Source: Sideroxydans sp. CL21 | GTDB taxonomy: Bacteria; Pseudomonadota; Gammaproteobacteria; Burkholderiales; Gallionellaceae | NCBI RefSeq assembly: GCF_902459525.1 | Contig: NZ_LR699166.1 | Span: 473,501 to 537,500, forward strand | DNA length: 64,000 nt | Direction of reading: 5' to 3' | In this document: positions 25,000 through 33,958 of the stretch, piece after piece | Layout of the letters: the number at the start of each line of letters is the position of its first letter | Position numbering within the stretch: position 1 is the stretch's first letter | Translations under genes and position numbers: made by a program | Notes under the pieces: generated by a model | What the model was told of the DNA's origin: nothing | What the model saw: only the letters and a program-made list of their open reading frames with translations | Database searches by the model: none

Positions 25000-26337
25000 A
25001 TGGAACAAGTATTTGATACAGGATTTTATTCTTTTCACGACCCTATGAATGACATAGAAGCCCTAGCCGAAAGCCAGCTCAACGATAAGCACTACCTGCA
25101 AAGTGTGACCCATCTGGGGGATACCCGCTCCATTGTGGCCAACCGCGAGATCTACACGTCCACCGGGATGAAGCTGATCGGCGCGGGTATGCAGATCAAC
25201 AGTTCGCTTTACGAACGCCTGCTTCAGCACAAGCTTGTTCCTCCGCTGGATCAGAGCCTGACTACCGAGGACGCCGTCAATGGCGCGAGCCTCGTGGAAC
25301 AGGCGACACGGATGATGCAGGAGGACAAACAGCTGGCTTTGATACAGTCCGTCAAATCGGACGGGCAGACGTTGGTATCCGTGTTGAAGCAAGTGCCGCT
25401 GAATCCAGCCATCGCGTTCAAACTGACAGTCATGCGCGAGACCAATGCGGATCTTTTCAGGCGCAGTATTTATGTGGCGCTGGTCAGCATTTATATCGGC
25501 ATGAAGTTGCACATGGACAAACACCAACTTAAGGACATCGCCACTGCGGCAGTGCTGCATGACATCGGTCTTTTGCATGTTGATCCAAAGCTGCTGGAGC
25601 GGGAACACAGGATGTCGGAGACTGAGCGGCGTCATTTATATGTTCACTCAGTGACCGCATGGATGATTTTGAAAGCCTATCCGGAATACAAGAATAAGGT
25701 CCTGGATGCGGTCTTGCAGCACCATGAGCACCTGGATGGCAGCGGCTACCCGCGGGGGTTGAAATCAGGCGAGATAGGGCAGTTCGCACAGATCATCGCA
25801 GTAGCAGAGATCGTTGCAAGTCGGTATGGCAGTGATAATGACGCGCAAAGTTGGTCAAGGCTGGAAACGATATTGAAACTGAATTTGCGCCGATATGGCA
25901 GAAATCTGATTCCTTGCCTCAAGATATTCTATCAGGATGAAGTCGAGGCTCCGCCCTGCTCGGAGATTGACATGCAGAACGCGCTGGAGAAGATGTCGGG
26001 GATCTCGGCCATATTCACTGCCTGGGAAAAAGCGCAGAGTGAATGCGATGTGAAGATACCGGCCTGCGCCTTTATCGACGAACGCATGACGAACCTCAGG
26101 ATGGAAATCATCGATGCCGGGCTCAATCCCAATGTGGAAGACAATCAGCTGTTCGGGCTGGAAGGGGACGCCGAAGCCTGTTTTGATGCAAGGATGTTGC
26201 TCGATGAAACGATGTGGCAACTCGGTAACATCCTGCGGGAGATTCAACGCCGCTGGCCCGCTGTTGATTCGGATGATCCCTTGCCTGAATTCAAGACTGC
26301 AAAGGCATGGATGCAGGAGGTCAAGGCGTTGCTGTAA
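25000..26337 (+). CDS. HD-GYP domain protein, probable cyclic-di-GMP phosphodiesterase
   Basis: This 445-residue protein has an HD-GYP domain in its middle part. The metal-binding HD pair is in VLHDIGLLHVDP (about residue 187), and the GYP block is HHEHLDGSGYPRGLKSGEIGQ. The N-terminal 130 residues have no recognised domain, and the C-terminal 150 residues are helical and unassigned. HD-GYP enzymes hydrolyse c-di-GMP. The motif is complete, so activity is plausible. The start is uncertain: the ATG at 25000 is used, with another at 25045 (MNDIEALAES). It stands alone. Confidence 0.88.
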   Translation: MEQVFDTGFYSFHDPMNDIEALAESQLNDKHYLQSVTHLGDTRSIVANREIYTSTGMKLIGAGMQINSSLYERLLQHKLVPPLDQSLTTEDAVNGASLVEQATRMMQEDKQLALIQSVKSDGQTLVSVLKQVPLNPAIAFKLTVMRETNADLFRRSIYVALVSIYIGMKLHMDKHQLKDIATAAVLHDIGLLHVDPKLLEREHRMSETERRHLYVHSVTAWMILKAYPEYKNKVLDAVLQHHEHLDGSGYPRGLKSGEIGQFAQIIAVAEIVASRYGSDNDAQSWSRLETILKLNLRRYGRNLIPCLKIFYQDEVEAPPCSEIDMQNALEKMSGISAIFTAWEKAQSECDVKIPACAFIDERMTNLRMEIIDAGLNPNVEDNQLFGLEGDAEACFDARMLLDETMWQLGNILREIQRRWPAVDSDDPLPEFKTAKAWMQEVKALL

Positions 26338-26368
26338 AGCACGGCAACGCACAATGGCCGGGTAGCGA

Positions 26369-27403
26369 TTATTCCTTCACTGGCGGCGTGGCGCGATATT
26401 GTCCCTGGAATGCGAGCATCCATCCCGGATATTCCGGTGACAGCGTACTTGCGTCATCCAGTGTCTTTAATTCCGCTTCAGCCAGGACCAGTTTCGAGGA
26501 CGCAAGATTGTCCTTCAACTGTTCCATCCGGCGCGCACCGATGATGATGCTCGACACCTGCCTTTTGCTTAAGATCCATGCCAACGCAACTTGCGCAACT
26601 GATACGCCATGCGCCTTTGCGATCGGTTCCATCGCAGCCAGACAATCAAATGCCTTATCCTTGCTCAATGGCGGGAAGTCGAAATTGGCACGGCGCGAGC
26701 CTTCGGGGGAAACTTGATCGCGTTTGAATTTTCCGGACAGGAACCCACCCGCAAGCGGACTCCAGACCATGAGCCCCAGCTTTTGATCCTGCAGCAAGGG
26801 AAAAATTTCTCGCTCAAGATCGCGACCGGCGATTGAATAGTAGGCCTGCACACTCACAAATTCATTCCAGTGATGGAACCTGGAAATCCCCAGCGCCTTC
26901 ATGATTTGCCAGGCTGCCATGTTGCACAAACCGATGTAACGTACCTTCCCTGATTTTACGAGGTCGTTCAGCGCAGAAAGTGATTCCTCAAAAGGCGTAA
27001 GCGGATCGAAGCCGTGCAATTGATAGAGGTCGATATGGTCCAGTTGCAGGCGCTTGAGACTTGCATCGACCTCGTTGAAGATATGAAAACGCGATTGGCC
27101 GCGCCCATTGGGAGATTCATTCATGATGCCGGTGGATTTCGTCGCGACCACGATCTCATCTCTCGGCAGGCGATTGTTTCTGATGGCTTGCCCGAGCAAT
27201 TTCTCCGATTCACCCAGCGAGTAAACGTTGGCAGTATCAAAAAAATTAATCCCCTGATCGAATGCTTCGCGCACCAGCAGATCGACCTCGGGTTGCTGGA
27301 GACCACCCATGACTTCCCAGAATCCCTTTGCGCCGAAAGTCATGGTTCCCAGGCACAGCTCGGAAACGTAGAGTCCTGTATTTCCCAATAAGCGATATTT
27401 CAT
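26369..27403 (-). CDS. Aldo/keto reductase
   Basis: This protein of about 344 residues has the AKR TIM barrel with the tetrad in order: Asp and Tyr in FFDTANVYSLGESE, Lys in VVATKSTG and His in LYQLHGFDP. NADPH binding is indicated by ILSKRQVSSIIIGARRMEQL near the C terminus. It reduces aldehydes or ketones in the cytosol; the substrate is unknown. The start MKYRLLGNTGLYVSEL is conserved, and a second ATG three codons upstream is less likely. It converges with the HD-GYP gene. Confidence 0.92.
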   Translation of the reverse strand: MKYRLLGNTGLYVSELCLGTMTFGAKGFWEVMGGLQQPEVDLLVREAFDQGINFFDTANVYSLGESEKLLGQAIRNNRLPRDEIVVATKSTGIMNESPNGRGQSRFHIFNEVDASLKRLQLDHIDLYQLHGFDPLTPFEESLSALNDLVKSGKVRYIGLCNMAAWQIMKALGISRFHHWNEFVSVQAYYSIAGRDLEREIFPLLQDQKLGLMVWSPLAGGFLSGKFKRDQVSPEGSRRANFDFPPLSKDKAFDCLAAMEPIAKAHGVSVAQVALAWILSKRQVSSIIIGARRMEQLKDNLASSKLVLAEAELKTLDDASTLSPEYPGWMLAFQGQYRATPPVKE

Positions 27404-27712
27404 GATTACCAACTCCTGTCAAAATTTGGCGAGTGACGATTATGAAAAATATTTTAGACGTCGGGCGTATTGACTGCTTGTATCGCCAGAAGTATTTTGA
27501 AAGACAGCATTTTCAAGCCTGCGAGGCGACCAACAATGTCCACTCAATCGCTGCCACGGGTGGCTGCAAACGATGTTCGATAGCGCACAGAACAGTAGTC
27601 TAACGGATGTCAAAGTAAGCAGGTGAATCCTGTCGCATGCGGTGCAAGCCGCTTGCCAATACGACCGACATGGGATTCGTGAGTTGCATATCAATCACTC
27701 TAGGAGAATGGC
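27404..27712. other. Gene-free gap between the reductase and the porin-like gene
   Basis: This divergent gap of about 309 bases has no credible reading frame. It must hold the promoters of the reductase (minus) and the small outer membrane protein (plus). A purine-rich TAGGAGAATGGC gives a good ribosome-binding site for the plus gene. I see no convincing -35/-10 pair, operator or repeat. Confidence 0.6.
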
Positions 27713-28264
27713 ATGAAAAGAACAACGAAGGTAGTAGCGCTAGCGCTGCTTTATGGCATGGCGCTTCCACCGGCCATGGCTGAAGGGTTCTACGGTGCGG
27801 TTGACCTGGCACAAACGAATGAAGGTGATGCCTGCAATAGCGGATTTGTAGGGAGTTGCAACGGCACTTCCACCGCGCTCAGGGTTGGCGGTGGGTATCA
27901 ATTCGTTCCGATGTGGAGTGCGGAAGTCAGCTATGCCGATTATGGCAATGCAAATACCGGAGGACCGGCAGGAGAATGGCAGGCTACCGGCCTGGAGGCT
28001 TCAGGAATCGGCACGTTCCCGGTCTGGAAGGATATTTCAGTGATCGGGAAGGTCGGTCTCGCCCGCACAGATTTAAAGCTGACAAACACATCCCGTTCTT
28101 CCACAACAACCAATCTGGCCTTCGGCGTCGGCGTTCAATACGAGTTCAGCAAGGCCATCGCTTTCCGTGCTCAATATGAGAATCTGGGTACGGTCGGAGA
28201 TGCAAATACGACCGGCACGACACAGCTGACACTGCTTTCTGCAGGCATCCTTTTCAGGTTCTGA
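27713..28264 (+). CDS. Small outer membrane beta-barrel protein (OmpA-like barrel)
   Basis: This 183-residue protein has a signal peptide (cleavage after LPPAMA). The remainder shows alternating amphipathic strands typical of an eight-stranded barrel: STALRVGGGYQF, WSAEVSYADYG, VIGKVGLARTDLKL, LAFGVGVQYEF and a C-terminal LLSAGILFRF with terminal Phe, the signal read by the BAM complex. There is no peptidoglycan-binding OmpA domain. Function is probably structural or adhesive. AGGAG precedes the ATG, and a strong terminator follows. Confidence 0.85.
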   Translation: MKRTTKVVALALLYGMALPPAMAEGFYGAVDLAQTNEGDACNSGFVGSCNGTSTALRVGGGYQFVPMWSAEVSYADYGNANTGGPAGEWQATGLEASGIGTFPVWKDISVIGKVGLARTDLKLTNTSRSSTTTNLAFGVGVQYEFSKAIAFRAQYENLGTVGDANTTGTTQLTLLSAGILFRF

Positions 28265-28281
28265 TCTTGTCGGTTTTTCAA

Positions 28282-28316
28282 AAACCGGCTCCATGATATT
28301 GGAGCCGGTTTGTTTT
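28282..28316 (+). terminator. Rho-independent terminator after the barrel protein gene
   Basis: An 11-base-pair stem of AAACCGGCTCC and GGAGCCGGTTT surrounds an eight-base loop and is followed by GTTTT. It begins about 18 bases after the stop codon. Confidence 0.9.
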
Positions 28317-28419
28317 GCGCCTTTGTAGTGTCGACCTACTTGTCAACGATGAGACTGCGCAATTCGTTAAATGTCCCGCAACACTGTCTTTCATAATGTT
28401 AATAACAGGAGGGGTCTAC

Positions 28420-28827
28420 ATGTATAAAACAAAATTGCTGCTTGTTGCTTCAGGTGCCGCTTTGAGCCTGTCCCTGCTGTCGGTGGCTCATGCCGCCGAG
28501 GGCGACATCAAGCAGGATACACGCGACATTCGCACGGACAAAAGAGACATCGCGAGGGATAGCCGGGATGTGGGACAAGACAAGCGTGAAAAGAATGCGG
28601 ATGTTCGCGAGCGCAACCAGGATCGGCGCGAACTCAACCAGGATAAACGCGAGGGTAATACTGCCGGAGCAGCCAGAGAACGCAAAGAACTGGGCAAGGA
28701 CAATGCCGGAATCAGGAAAGACAATCGCGATTTGAACAAGGACCGCGCAGATCGTCGCAATGACAAGCGCGACTTGAAAAAAGACCGTCAGGAACGCCAT
28801 CGCGACAAGCTGGCAAAACGGAAGTAG
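28420..28827 (+). CDS. Secreted, highly charged repeat protein
   Basis: This 135-residue protein has a signal peptide (KLLLVASGAALSLSLLSVAHA) followed by a mature part made almost only of Asp, Arg, Lys, Asn, Glu and Gln. It is built on a seven-residue period such as DTRDIRT DKRDIAR DSRDVGQ, repeated through to the C terminus. The ATG at 28420 has a perfect AGGAGG six bases upstream, so the longer frame is rejected. The mature protein should be a long charged helix or a disordered chain in the periplasm. I recognise no family function. Confidence 0.85.
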   Translation: MYKTKLLLVASGAALSLSLLSVAHAAEGDIKQDTRDIRTDKRDIARDSRDVGQDKREKNADVRERNQDRRELNQDKREGNTAGAARERKELGKDNAGIRKDNRDLNKDRADRRNDKRDLKKDRQERHRDKLAKRK

Positions 28828-28839
28828 TTCGTCTGTAAT

Positions 28840-28860
28840 CGGCGGGCATCGAGCCCGCCG
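28840..28860. terminator. Hairpin between convergent genes, possible terminator
   Basis: The perfect eight-base stem CGGCGGGC/GCCCGCCG with a five-base loop lies 13 bases after the charged-protein stop and before the serC stop on the other strand. It has no T-run on either side, so it may be a Rho-assisted or mRNA-stabilising hairpin rather than a classical terminator. Confidence 0.4.
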
Positions 28861-28920
28861 GTCACTTCATCCGATTACTGATATCAATCCCAAGTTGTTC
28901 CCAATCCGCAAAAATAATTG

Positions 28921-30027
28921 CTACCGGGTCCGCTTGCGTTCGAAGTCTTCCATGAAACCCACCAATTGCTCGACAGCCTGGAGCGTCAGTCCGTTGTAGA
29001 TGGACGCGCGAATGCCGCCGGTGGATCGATGACCGGCCAAGCCGGAGAATCCGGCAGTTTGTGCTTCTGCAAGGAATCGCTTTTCAATTTCCGGGTTGGG
29101 TAAATTGAATGTGACATTCATCAGGGAGCGGTCTTTTGTTTCGGCTCTTCCGCGATAAAAGCCATTGCTGCCGTCCAGTGCGCTGTACAGGAGTCTGGCT
29201 TTGTCACGGTTGATTTCAGCCATGCGCGACAGGCCGCCGATGTCGTTGAGCAGCCAGCGCGTGATCAGCAGCACGACGTAGATCGCAAACACGGGCGGAG
29301 TATTGAAGATGGAATGAGCCTGGATCTGGCTGCGGTAGTCCAGGAAACCCGGGAGGTCGGTCGGTGCATCCTTGAGCAACTCGTCCCGAACCAGGACAAC
29401 GGTAACGCCGGCCGGGCCGATGTTTTTCTGCGCATGGGCATAGATGAGCGAGTAGCGCTCCGCCTCGCAAGGTTGGGACAGGAAATCCGACGACATGTCG
29501 CACACGCGGGGAACATCGTCCCGTCCCAGTACACGGTGGAATTGCAGTCCTTCGACCGTTTCATTCGAGATGTAGTGGAAATAGGGCGCTGTCGGCGAGA
29601 AGGCCAGTTCCTCGTTCTCGGGCAGTCGGTGGAATCCGCCGGATTCGCCGCTCCAGAGCACGCGAATCTCGCCCTCGCGCCTGGCTTCGGCCAGCGCCTT
29701 TCCGCTCCAGTAGCCGGTGTGCAGATATTCTGCGGGCGAAGTTTTGCCGCGCAGCAAGGTCATCGGGATCATCGAGAACTGCTGGGTTGCACCGCCCTGC
29801 ATGAACAATACGTGGTAGTTGTCGGTCAGGCCCAACAGCTTGCGCATATTGGCTTCCAGCTCGGCGACGACTGCGGCAAACCAGTCCGAACGATGGCTGA
29901 TGCCGAGTACCGACAGACCGACTTCCGGCACCTCCATGATGGATTGCTGAGTCTGCAGCAAAACGCTCTCGGGCAATGCCCCAGGGCCGCCGGAAAAATT
30001 GAGATTGTTGAGCGGGTTCATGTGCAT
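28921..30027 (-). CDS. serC: Phosphoserine aminotransferase
   Basis: This protein of about 368 residues matches SerC. It has NFSGGPGALPESVL at the start, FMQGGATQQFSMIPM, the PLP-lysine region LIYAHAQKNIGPAGVTVV and a C-terminal RASIYNGLTL. It transfers the amino group from glutamate to 3-phosphohydroxypyruvate in serine synthesis and also serves pyridoxine synthesis. ATG codons at 30027 and 30021 are both possible. It begins four to ten bases after the ATP-grasp gene, so the two are probably one transcript. Confidence 0.93.
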   Translation of the reverse strand: MHMNPLNNLNFSGGPGALPESVLLQTQQSIMEVPEVGLSVLGISHRSDWFAAVVAELEANMRKLLGLTDNYHVLFMQGGATQQFSMIPMTLLRGKTSPAEYLHTGYWSGKALAEARREGEIRVLWSGESGGFHRLPENEELAFSPTAPYFHYISNETVEGLQFHRVLGRDDVPRVCDMSSDFLSQPCEAERYSLIYAHAQKNIGPAGVTVVLVRDELLKDAPTDLPGFLDYRSQIQAHSIFNTPPVFAIYVVLLITRWLLNDIGGLSRMAEINRDKARLLYSALDGSNGFYRGRAETKDRSLMNVTFNLPNPEIEKRFLAEAQTAGFSGLAGHRSTGGIRASIYNGLTLQAVEQLVGFMEDFERKRTR

Positions 30028-30031
30028 GCGA

Positions 30032-31315
30032 TTATTTGCCGGTCAGCCGGAAAAGAAAATCCCTGAATGCGTTTTTGACTTTGAGCATGTGGACTTGCTT
30101 GTAGGGAAACAGCTGTTCCGGGTCCATGGCATGCACGACCATGGTGTGGTCGATCTCGAAAATGAAGAGCTGCCCATCCTTGGCTTCCGCACAATCGATG
30201 CAGAGGTAATCGAGCCTGGTGCGCTGATGGATCGCATCCAGTGCCGCATGGTGGCGCAGCGCAAAGTCGTCGAAATGTTGCATGAAGGCGGCTTCTTCCC
30301 CCCGTTTTTTTGCATCCTCGTACATGCCGGCATTGACGTAATGAATCATCCAGTGCGATGAGACACCCATATGGCAAGCATAGGGTTTTCCATCAATCAG
30401 GACCACACGGTACTTGCGGAACAGTCCGTCCTTGCCGCTGTAATCGATGAAGCGCGACAGGAAGAAATCTTCGCCTTCCACCTTGTCGAGATAGGTGGCG
30501 AGTTCTTCGGGGCGTTCGATCCTGTCGAGATCGCGCCCGGCGTGGGAGCCGACGGGGCGCACAATGATCGGGAAATCACAATCTGCAAACTGGCCGGAAA
30601 GCATGGTGTTGCCTGCAGCGATTTCCAGCAAGATCGGACGTGAGACATGCAGTGTCGGCGGGATGAGCAGGCCCGGAGCGTCCCGCAATAGCCTGCTGGC
30701 GGCTTCGCGCCCTGTTGGCGGAATATATTGCGGTTTGTTGATGACTGGCCTGGGCCAATGTGCCAGCGGTTGTTCCAGCGCCGCGAGTGTCGCGCGGTTT
30801 TCATCGGATTCGCAAATGGCGACAAACACGGCGTCGTGCTCGGGGATGGGCAAAGCCAACGGATCGTGCGGGGAAACGTAGTAGAAAATCAGGTCGACGT
30901 CGCTGTTTTCCAGCAGGCAATCGAGGGGTGTATTCTCGGAAATGTCGCCCGGGACAGAGAGCATCAACAGGCGCAATTTTGCGGGTTGGTTTGCAGCCGC
31001 CAGGCGATAGATGCGTTTTTGCTGCAGGGCCAGGGACTGGATGGACAGCCCAAGTTCGCGTTGGCCGAAGCATTGCACGATGATGGACAGGTTCAACCAA
31101 AGTTCAGCATCGGCTGTATTCTGGCCGGCACGACTCAGCATCTCCTGACCGAGCGGGCGTAGATCAATGCCGGCAATACTCGCACGAAGAAAAGGAGCAA
31201 GACCAAGGAATGGCGTCACGTACTGAATCTGGTTGTCGGTGGCGGTAGTGGTTGTCAAATTTAATGGTTGCGCTTTATCGTTATTCGAGATGCCCGGCGT
31301 TCCAGGCAAGTTCAT
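30032..31315 (-). CDS. ATP-grasp superfamily protein of unknown substrate
   Basis: This 427-residue protein has a C-terminal half of ATP-grasp type. It shows FPIIVRPVGSHAGRDLDRI (ATP-binding lysine/arginine region), YRVVLIDGKPYACHMGVS, and the metal-binding end DGQLFIFEIDHTMVVHAMDP, where Glu and Asp or Asn are expected. The N-terminal part has a TPR-like helix pair (LWLNLSIIVQCFGQRELGL) and a Rossmann-like region (VDLIFYYVSP, DAVFVAICES). It should ligate a carboxylate to an amine, but the substrate is unknown. It is placed between a U32 protein and serC on the same strand. Confidence 0.7.
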   Translation of the reverse strand: MNLPGTPGISNNDKAQPLNLTTTTATDNQIQYVTPFLGLAPFLRASIAGIDLRPLGQEMLSRAGQNTADAELWLNLSIIVQCFGQRELGLSIQSLALQQKRIYRLAAANQPAKLRLLMLSVPGDISENTPLDCLLENSDVDLIFYYVSPHDPLALPIPEHDAVFVAICESDENRATLAALEQPLAHWPRPVINKPQYIPPTGREAASRLLRDAPGLLIPPTLHVSRPILLEIAAGNTMLSGQFADCDFPIIVRPVGSHAGRDLDRIERPEELATYLDKVEGEDFFLSRFIDYSGKDGLFRKYRVVLIDGKPYACHMGVSSHWMIHYVNAGMYEDAKKRGEEAAFMQHFDDFALRHHAALDAIHQRTRLDYLCIDCAEAKDGQLFIFEIDHTMVVHAMDPEQLFPYKQVHMLKVKNAFRDFLFRLTGK

Positions 31316-31394
31316 TTCCAGTATCTCACGAATGCTGCCAAGCCAAGAATATCCTCCTGCATCGCTATCAAAACCGGGAATAGAAGGATGTATC

Positions 31395-33374
31395 CTAGGC
31401 TAAAGAGCGCTTTGATTGCCGCTCGGGCTGGCGCGGATGAAAAGTGATGGGCACTGTCGAGGGCGGCGGAGCCTTCAAAATATGCTTCTTCATCTTGCCC
31501 ATGACATGCATCTCGCAATTCCTGCAGTCGAATTGCAATGTCAGATGTTCGCTGCCGTTGATCAACGTCATCGGCTCGGCCCTCACCTGGCCCTGAACAC
31601 CGATCACGCCCTTGGCCTGTTTCGGGCACAGACTCAAGGAATAGCGTATGCAGTGACGGGTGATCATCAGTGGGACTTCGCCGGCTTCCTCGTGTGCTTC
31701 GTAGGCTGCCTCGATCAGCTTCACTCCGTGCTTTGCATAAAAGGTACGCGCGGCTGAATTGTAGACATTGGCGAGGAAAGAAAGGGATTCTTCCGGGTAT
31801 TTTGCCGGGGGCTCCACCGCCGCTTTGCGTAAAGGGCGTACCCAAGCTTTGAGGCGTGCGGCTTCCAGTTTTTCTACTGCATCGCGGCGCAGTTTGTTCG
31901 CCAGCGAACTTGGCACGAACCACGGTTGTGCCCACTCTACGGTAAGCCTGCCCAATTCGAAATCGGTATTGCCGAAGCGTGCCAGATGTTCCCGCACGCT
32001 ACCTTCCGCTTCAGCCGGATGTTGTGCCGGTTGCTTGTCGAAGGTGGCGCCGGACGTGACCGTGATACCGTCTTCATCCCGCAGCGTAAGCGAAAAACCA
32101 TCCGCAGTCTCGGCAAAGACGGCATCCACACGGATGCGGCGCTCGGCGGACTTTTTGGTGAGCGCCTGTTCCCATGCATGGTCGCGGTTGCGGCTGATCG
32201 CCAGCCCCGGGCGCAAGCCGTGCAATGCGTGCATGGGCTCGTTCGGATAAACACGCCAAACCTTGCCTTTGCGCTCGACCACGTTCGCCTGCAGGCCGAT
32301 CACCTCGCGCTTGTGCAGGTAGTTCAACCCGTCACTGTTGGACAGGTCTTCATTCGATTCCATCTCGAACCATTTGTCGCCGACCTGCGTCACTGTGCCC
32401 AGTTCCAGACCGACGAAGGTGGGCGTGTCGAACGCGCCGATGTCGGCCTTCCGTCCGTTCGAGAAATAATCGGTCGCGCCGCGGTGGAAAGTCTTGTCCG
32501 GATCCGGCGTGAACAGCAGCTTCGTCTTGCCGCTTGATGTGGCATGCAGTTCCGGGCGTTCGTTCAATATCCCGTCCAGCAGCCGGCGGTAGTGGCCGGT
32601 GATATTTTTCACATAAGCCGCTTCCTTGTAGCGGCCTTCGATCTTGAAGCTGCGCACGCCCGCGTCGATCAGGGCGCCCAGGTTGGCGCTCTGGTTGTTG
32701 TCCTTCACCGACAGCAGGTGTTTTTCAAATGCGACGATACGACCCTGCGCATCCTGCAGCGTGTAGGGCAGTCGGCAGGCTTGCGAGCAATCGCCGCGAT
32801 TTGCGCTGCGTCCGGTGTGGGCGTGGCTGATGTTGCACTGGCCGGAATAAGCCACGCACAGCGCGCCGTGGATGAAGTGTTCGATGACGGTGTCGGCAGG
32901 TACAGCAGCGCGCACCCCGGCAATTTCCCGGATGGTCAGTTCGCGCGCCAGCACGATCTGCGAAAAGCCGACGTCGGCCAAAAAACGTGCCTTCTCCGGC
33001 GTTCGGATGTCGCATTGGGTCGATGCATGCAAATCGATGGGCGGCAGGTTGAGTTCCAGCAGACCCATGTCCTGCACGATCAGCGCATCCACGCCTGCGT
33101 CATAACAGTCATAAGCCAGTTTGCGCGCCGCGTCCAGCTCGGCATCGTGCAGGATGGTGTTGAGCGTAACGTAGATCCGCGCGTGAAAGCGGTGTGCGTA
33201 CTCGACCAGTCCCGCGATGTCGGCGAGCGAATTGCCGGCCTTGTCGCGAGCACCGAATGCGGGGCCGCCGATGTACACCGCGTCGGCGCCATGCAGGATC
33301 GCTTCGCGTCCGATGGCAGAAGTCTTTGCTGGAGCGAGCAGTTCGAGCGGTTGGGATGAATGGTGTGCAGACAT
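31395..33374 (-). CDS. rlhA: Peptidase U32 family protein, RlhA/YdcP-like
   Basis: This 659-residue protein starts LELLAPAKTSAIGREAILHGADAVYIGG, as in U32 proteins. It contains the cysteine-rich block HGALCVAYSGQCNISHAHTG followed by GDCSQACRLPY, and a second part with further cysteines near FDCRNCEMHVMG. The length agrees with E. coli RlhA (about 653), which hydroxylates C2501 of 23S rRNA. Shorter relatives modify tRNA (TrhP), so the assignment is by length and layout. It precedes the ATP-grasp gene by about 80 bases. Confidence 0.85.
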   Translation of the reverse strand: MSAHHSSQPLELLAPAKTSAIGREAILHGADAVYIGGPAFGARDKAGNSLADIAGLVEYAHRFHARIYVTLNTILHDAELDAARKLAYDCYDAGVDALIVQDMGLLELNLPPIDLHASTQCDIRTPEKARFLADVGFSQIVLARELTIREIAGVRAAVPADTVIEHFIHGALCVAYSGQCNISHAHTGRSANRGDCSQACRLPYTLQDAQGRIVAFEKHLLSVKDNNQSANLGALIDAGVRSFKIEGRYKEAAYVKNITGHYRRLLDGILNERPELHATSSGKTKLLFTPDPDKTFHRGATDYFSNGRKADIGAFDTPTFVGLELGTVTQVGDKWFEMESNEDLSNSDGLNYLHKREVIGLQANVVERKGKVWRVYPNEPMHALHGLRPGLAISRNRDHAWEQALTKKSAERRIRVDAVFAETADGFSLTLRDEDGITVTSGATFDKQPAQHPAEAEGSVREHLARFGNTDFELGRLTVEWAQPWFVPSSLANKLRRDAVEKLEAARLKAWVRPLRKAAVEPPAKYPEESLSFLANVYNSAARTFYAKHGVKLIEAAYEAHEEAGEVPLMITRHCIRYSLSLCPKQAKGVIGVQGQVRAEPMTLINGSEHLTLQFDCRNCEMHVMGKMKKHILKAPPPSTVPITFHPRQPERQSKRSLA

Positions 33375-33541
33375 GCGTCGGAATTATACCGGAAGAGGGG
33401 TTCGCAACCTGGCGCCGCAACTCTCCAACTGGTAACACCAAATTCTTATGAGGATAAATAACATAAATAATTAATTTATTTTTAATATGGCGCCAGTAAA
33501 TTTGCGCGGTCGTTAATTTTGAGTGAAGACGCGTAAATAAA

Positions 33542-33949
33542 ATGCTTGCATGGAACGAAGACGAAACACCCAAGAAAGCCAGAATAGAAATCATCCCGAT
33601 GATCGATGTGATGATGTTTTTATTGGTTTTTTTTGTATTGATCAGCCTGAACGTGATTCCCGCCCTGGGGATCAAGACCACCCTGCCGGGCTCGGCGCAG
33701 CCGGACAAACTGCAGGTGCGCAAGCACGCTGTCGTGACCATCGCACCGCAAGGACAGGTGCAACTGGACGGCACCGATTACTCGCTGGCGGGATTGTCTT
33801 CCGCGCTTAAACAACTGAAAGCTTCCGGTGACGTCGATGTGGTTATCAACAGCGACAAGGACGTATCCGTGCAGCAGTTGGTGGATGTGATGGACAGCAT
33901 CAAGTCGTCCGGCATCACGGCCATCGCGATTTCATCCAAAAAGAAATAA
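33542..33949 (+). CDS. exbD: ExbD-type energy transducer subunit
   Basis: This 135-residue protein has a short cytoplasmic start, one membrane helix with the essential aspartate in IIPMIDVMMFLLVFF (Asp22), and a periplasmic domain ending in VQQLVDVMDSIKSSGITAIAI. This is the ExbD build, which with ExbB couples the proton gradient to TonB. It is the first gene of the TonB cluster, preceded by an AT-rich 167-base gap that should hold the promoter. Confidence 0.93.
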   Translation: MLAWNEDETPKKARIEIIPMIDVMMFLLVFFVLISLNVIPALGIKTTLPGSAQPDKLQVRKHAVVTIAPQGQVQLDGTDYSLAGLSSALKQLKASGDVDVVINSDKDVSVQQLVDVMDSIKSSGITAIAISSKKK

Positions 33950-33958
33950 GCGACCGCG

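Noticed and set aside
31312-31935. Minus-strand frame overlapping the end of the U32 gene and reaching the ATP-grasp start
   Set aside because: It lies in another frame inside the well-supported U32 gene and shows no domain.
33375-33541. Fur or Pho box in the AT-rich gap before exbD
   Set aside because: I compared the gap with the Fur 19-mer and the Pho-box CTGTCAT repeats and found no convincing match.
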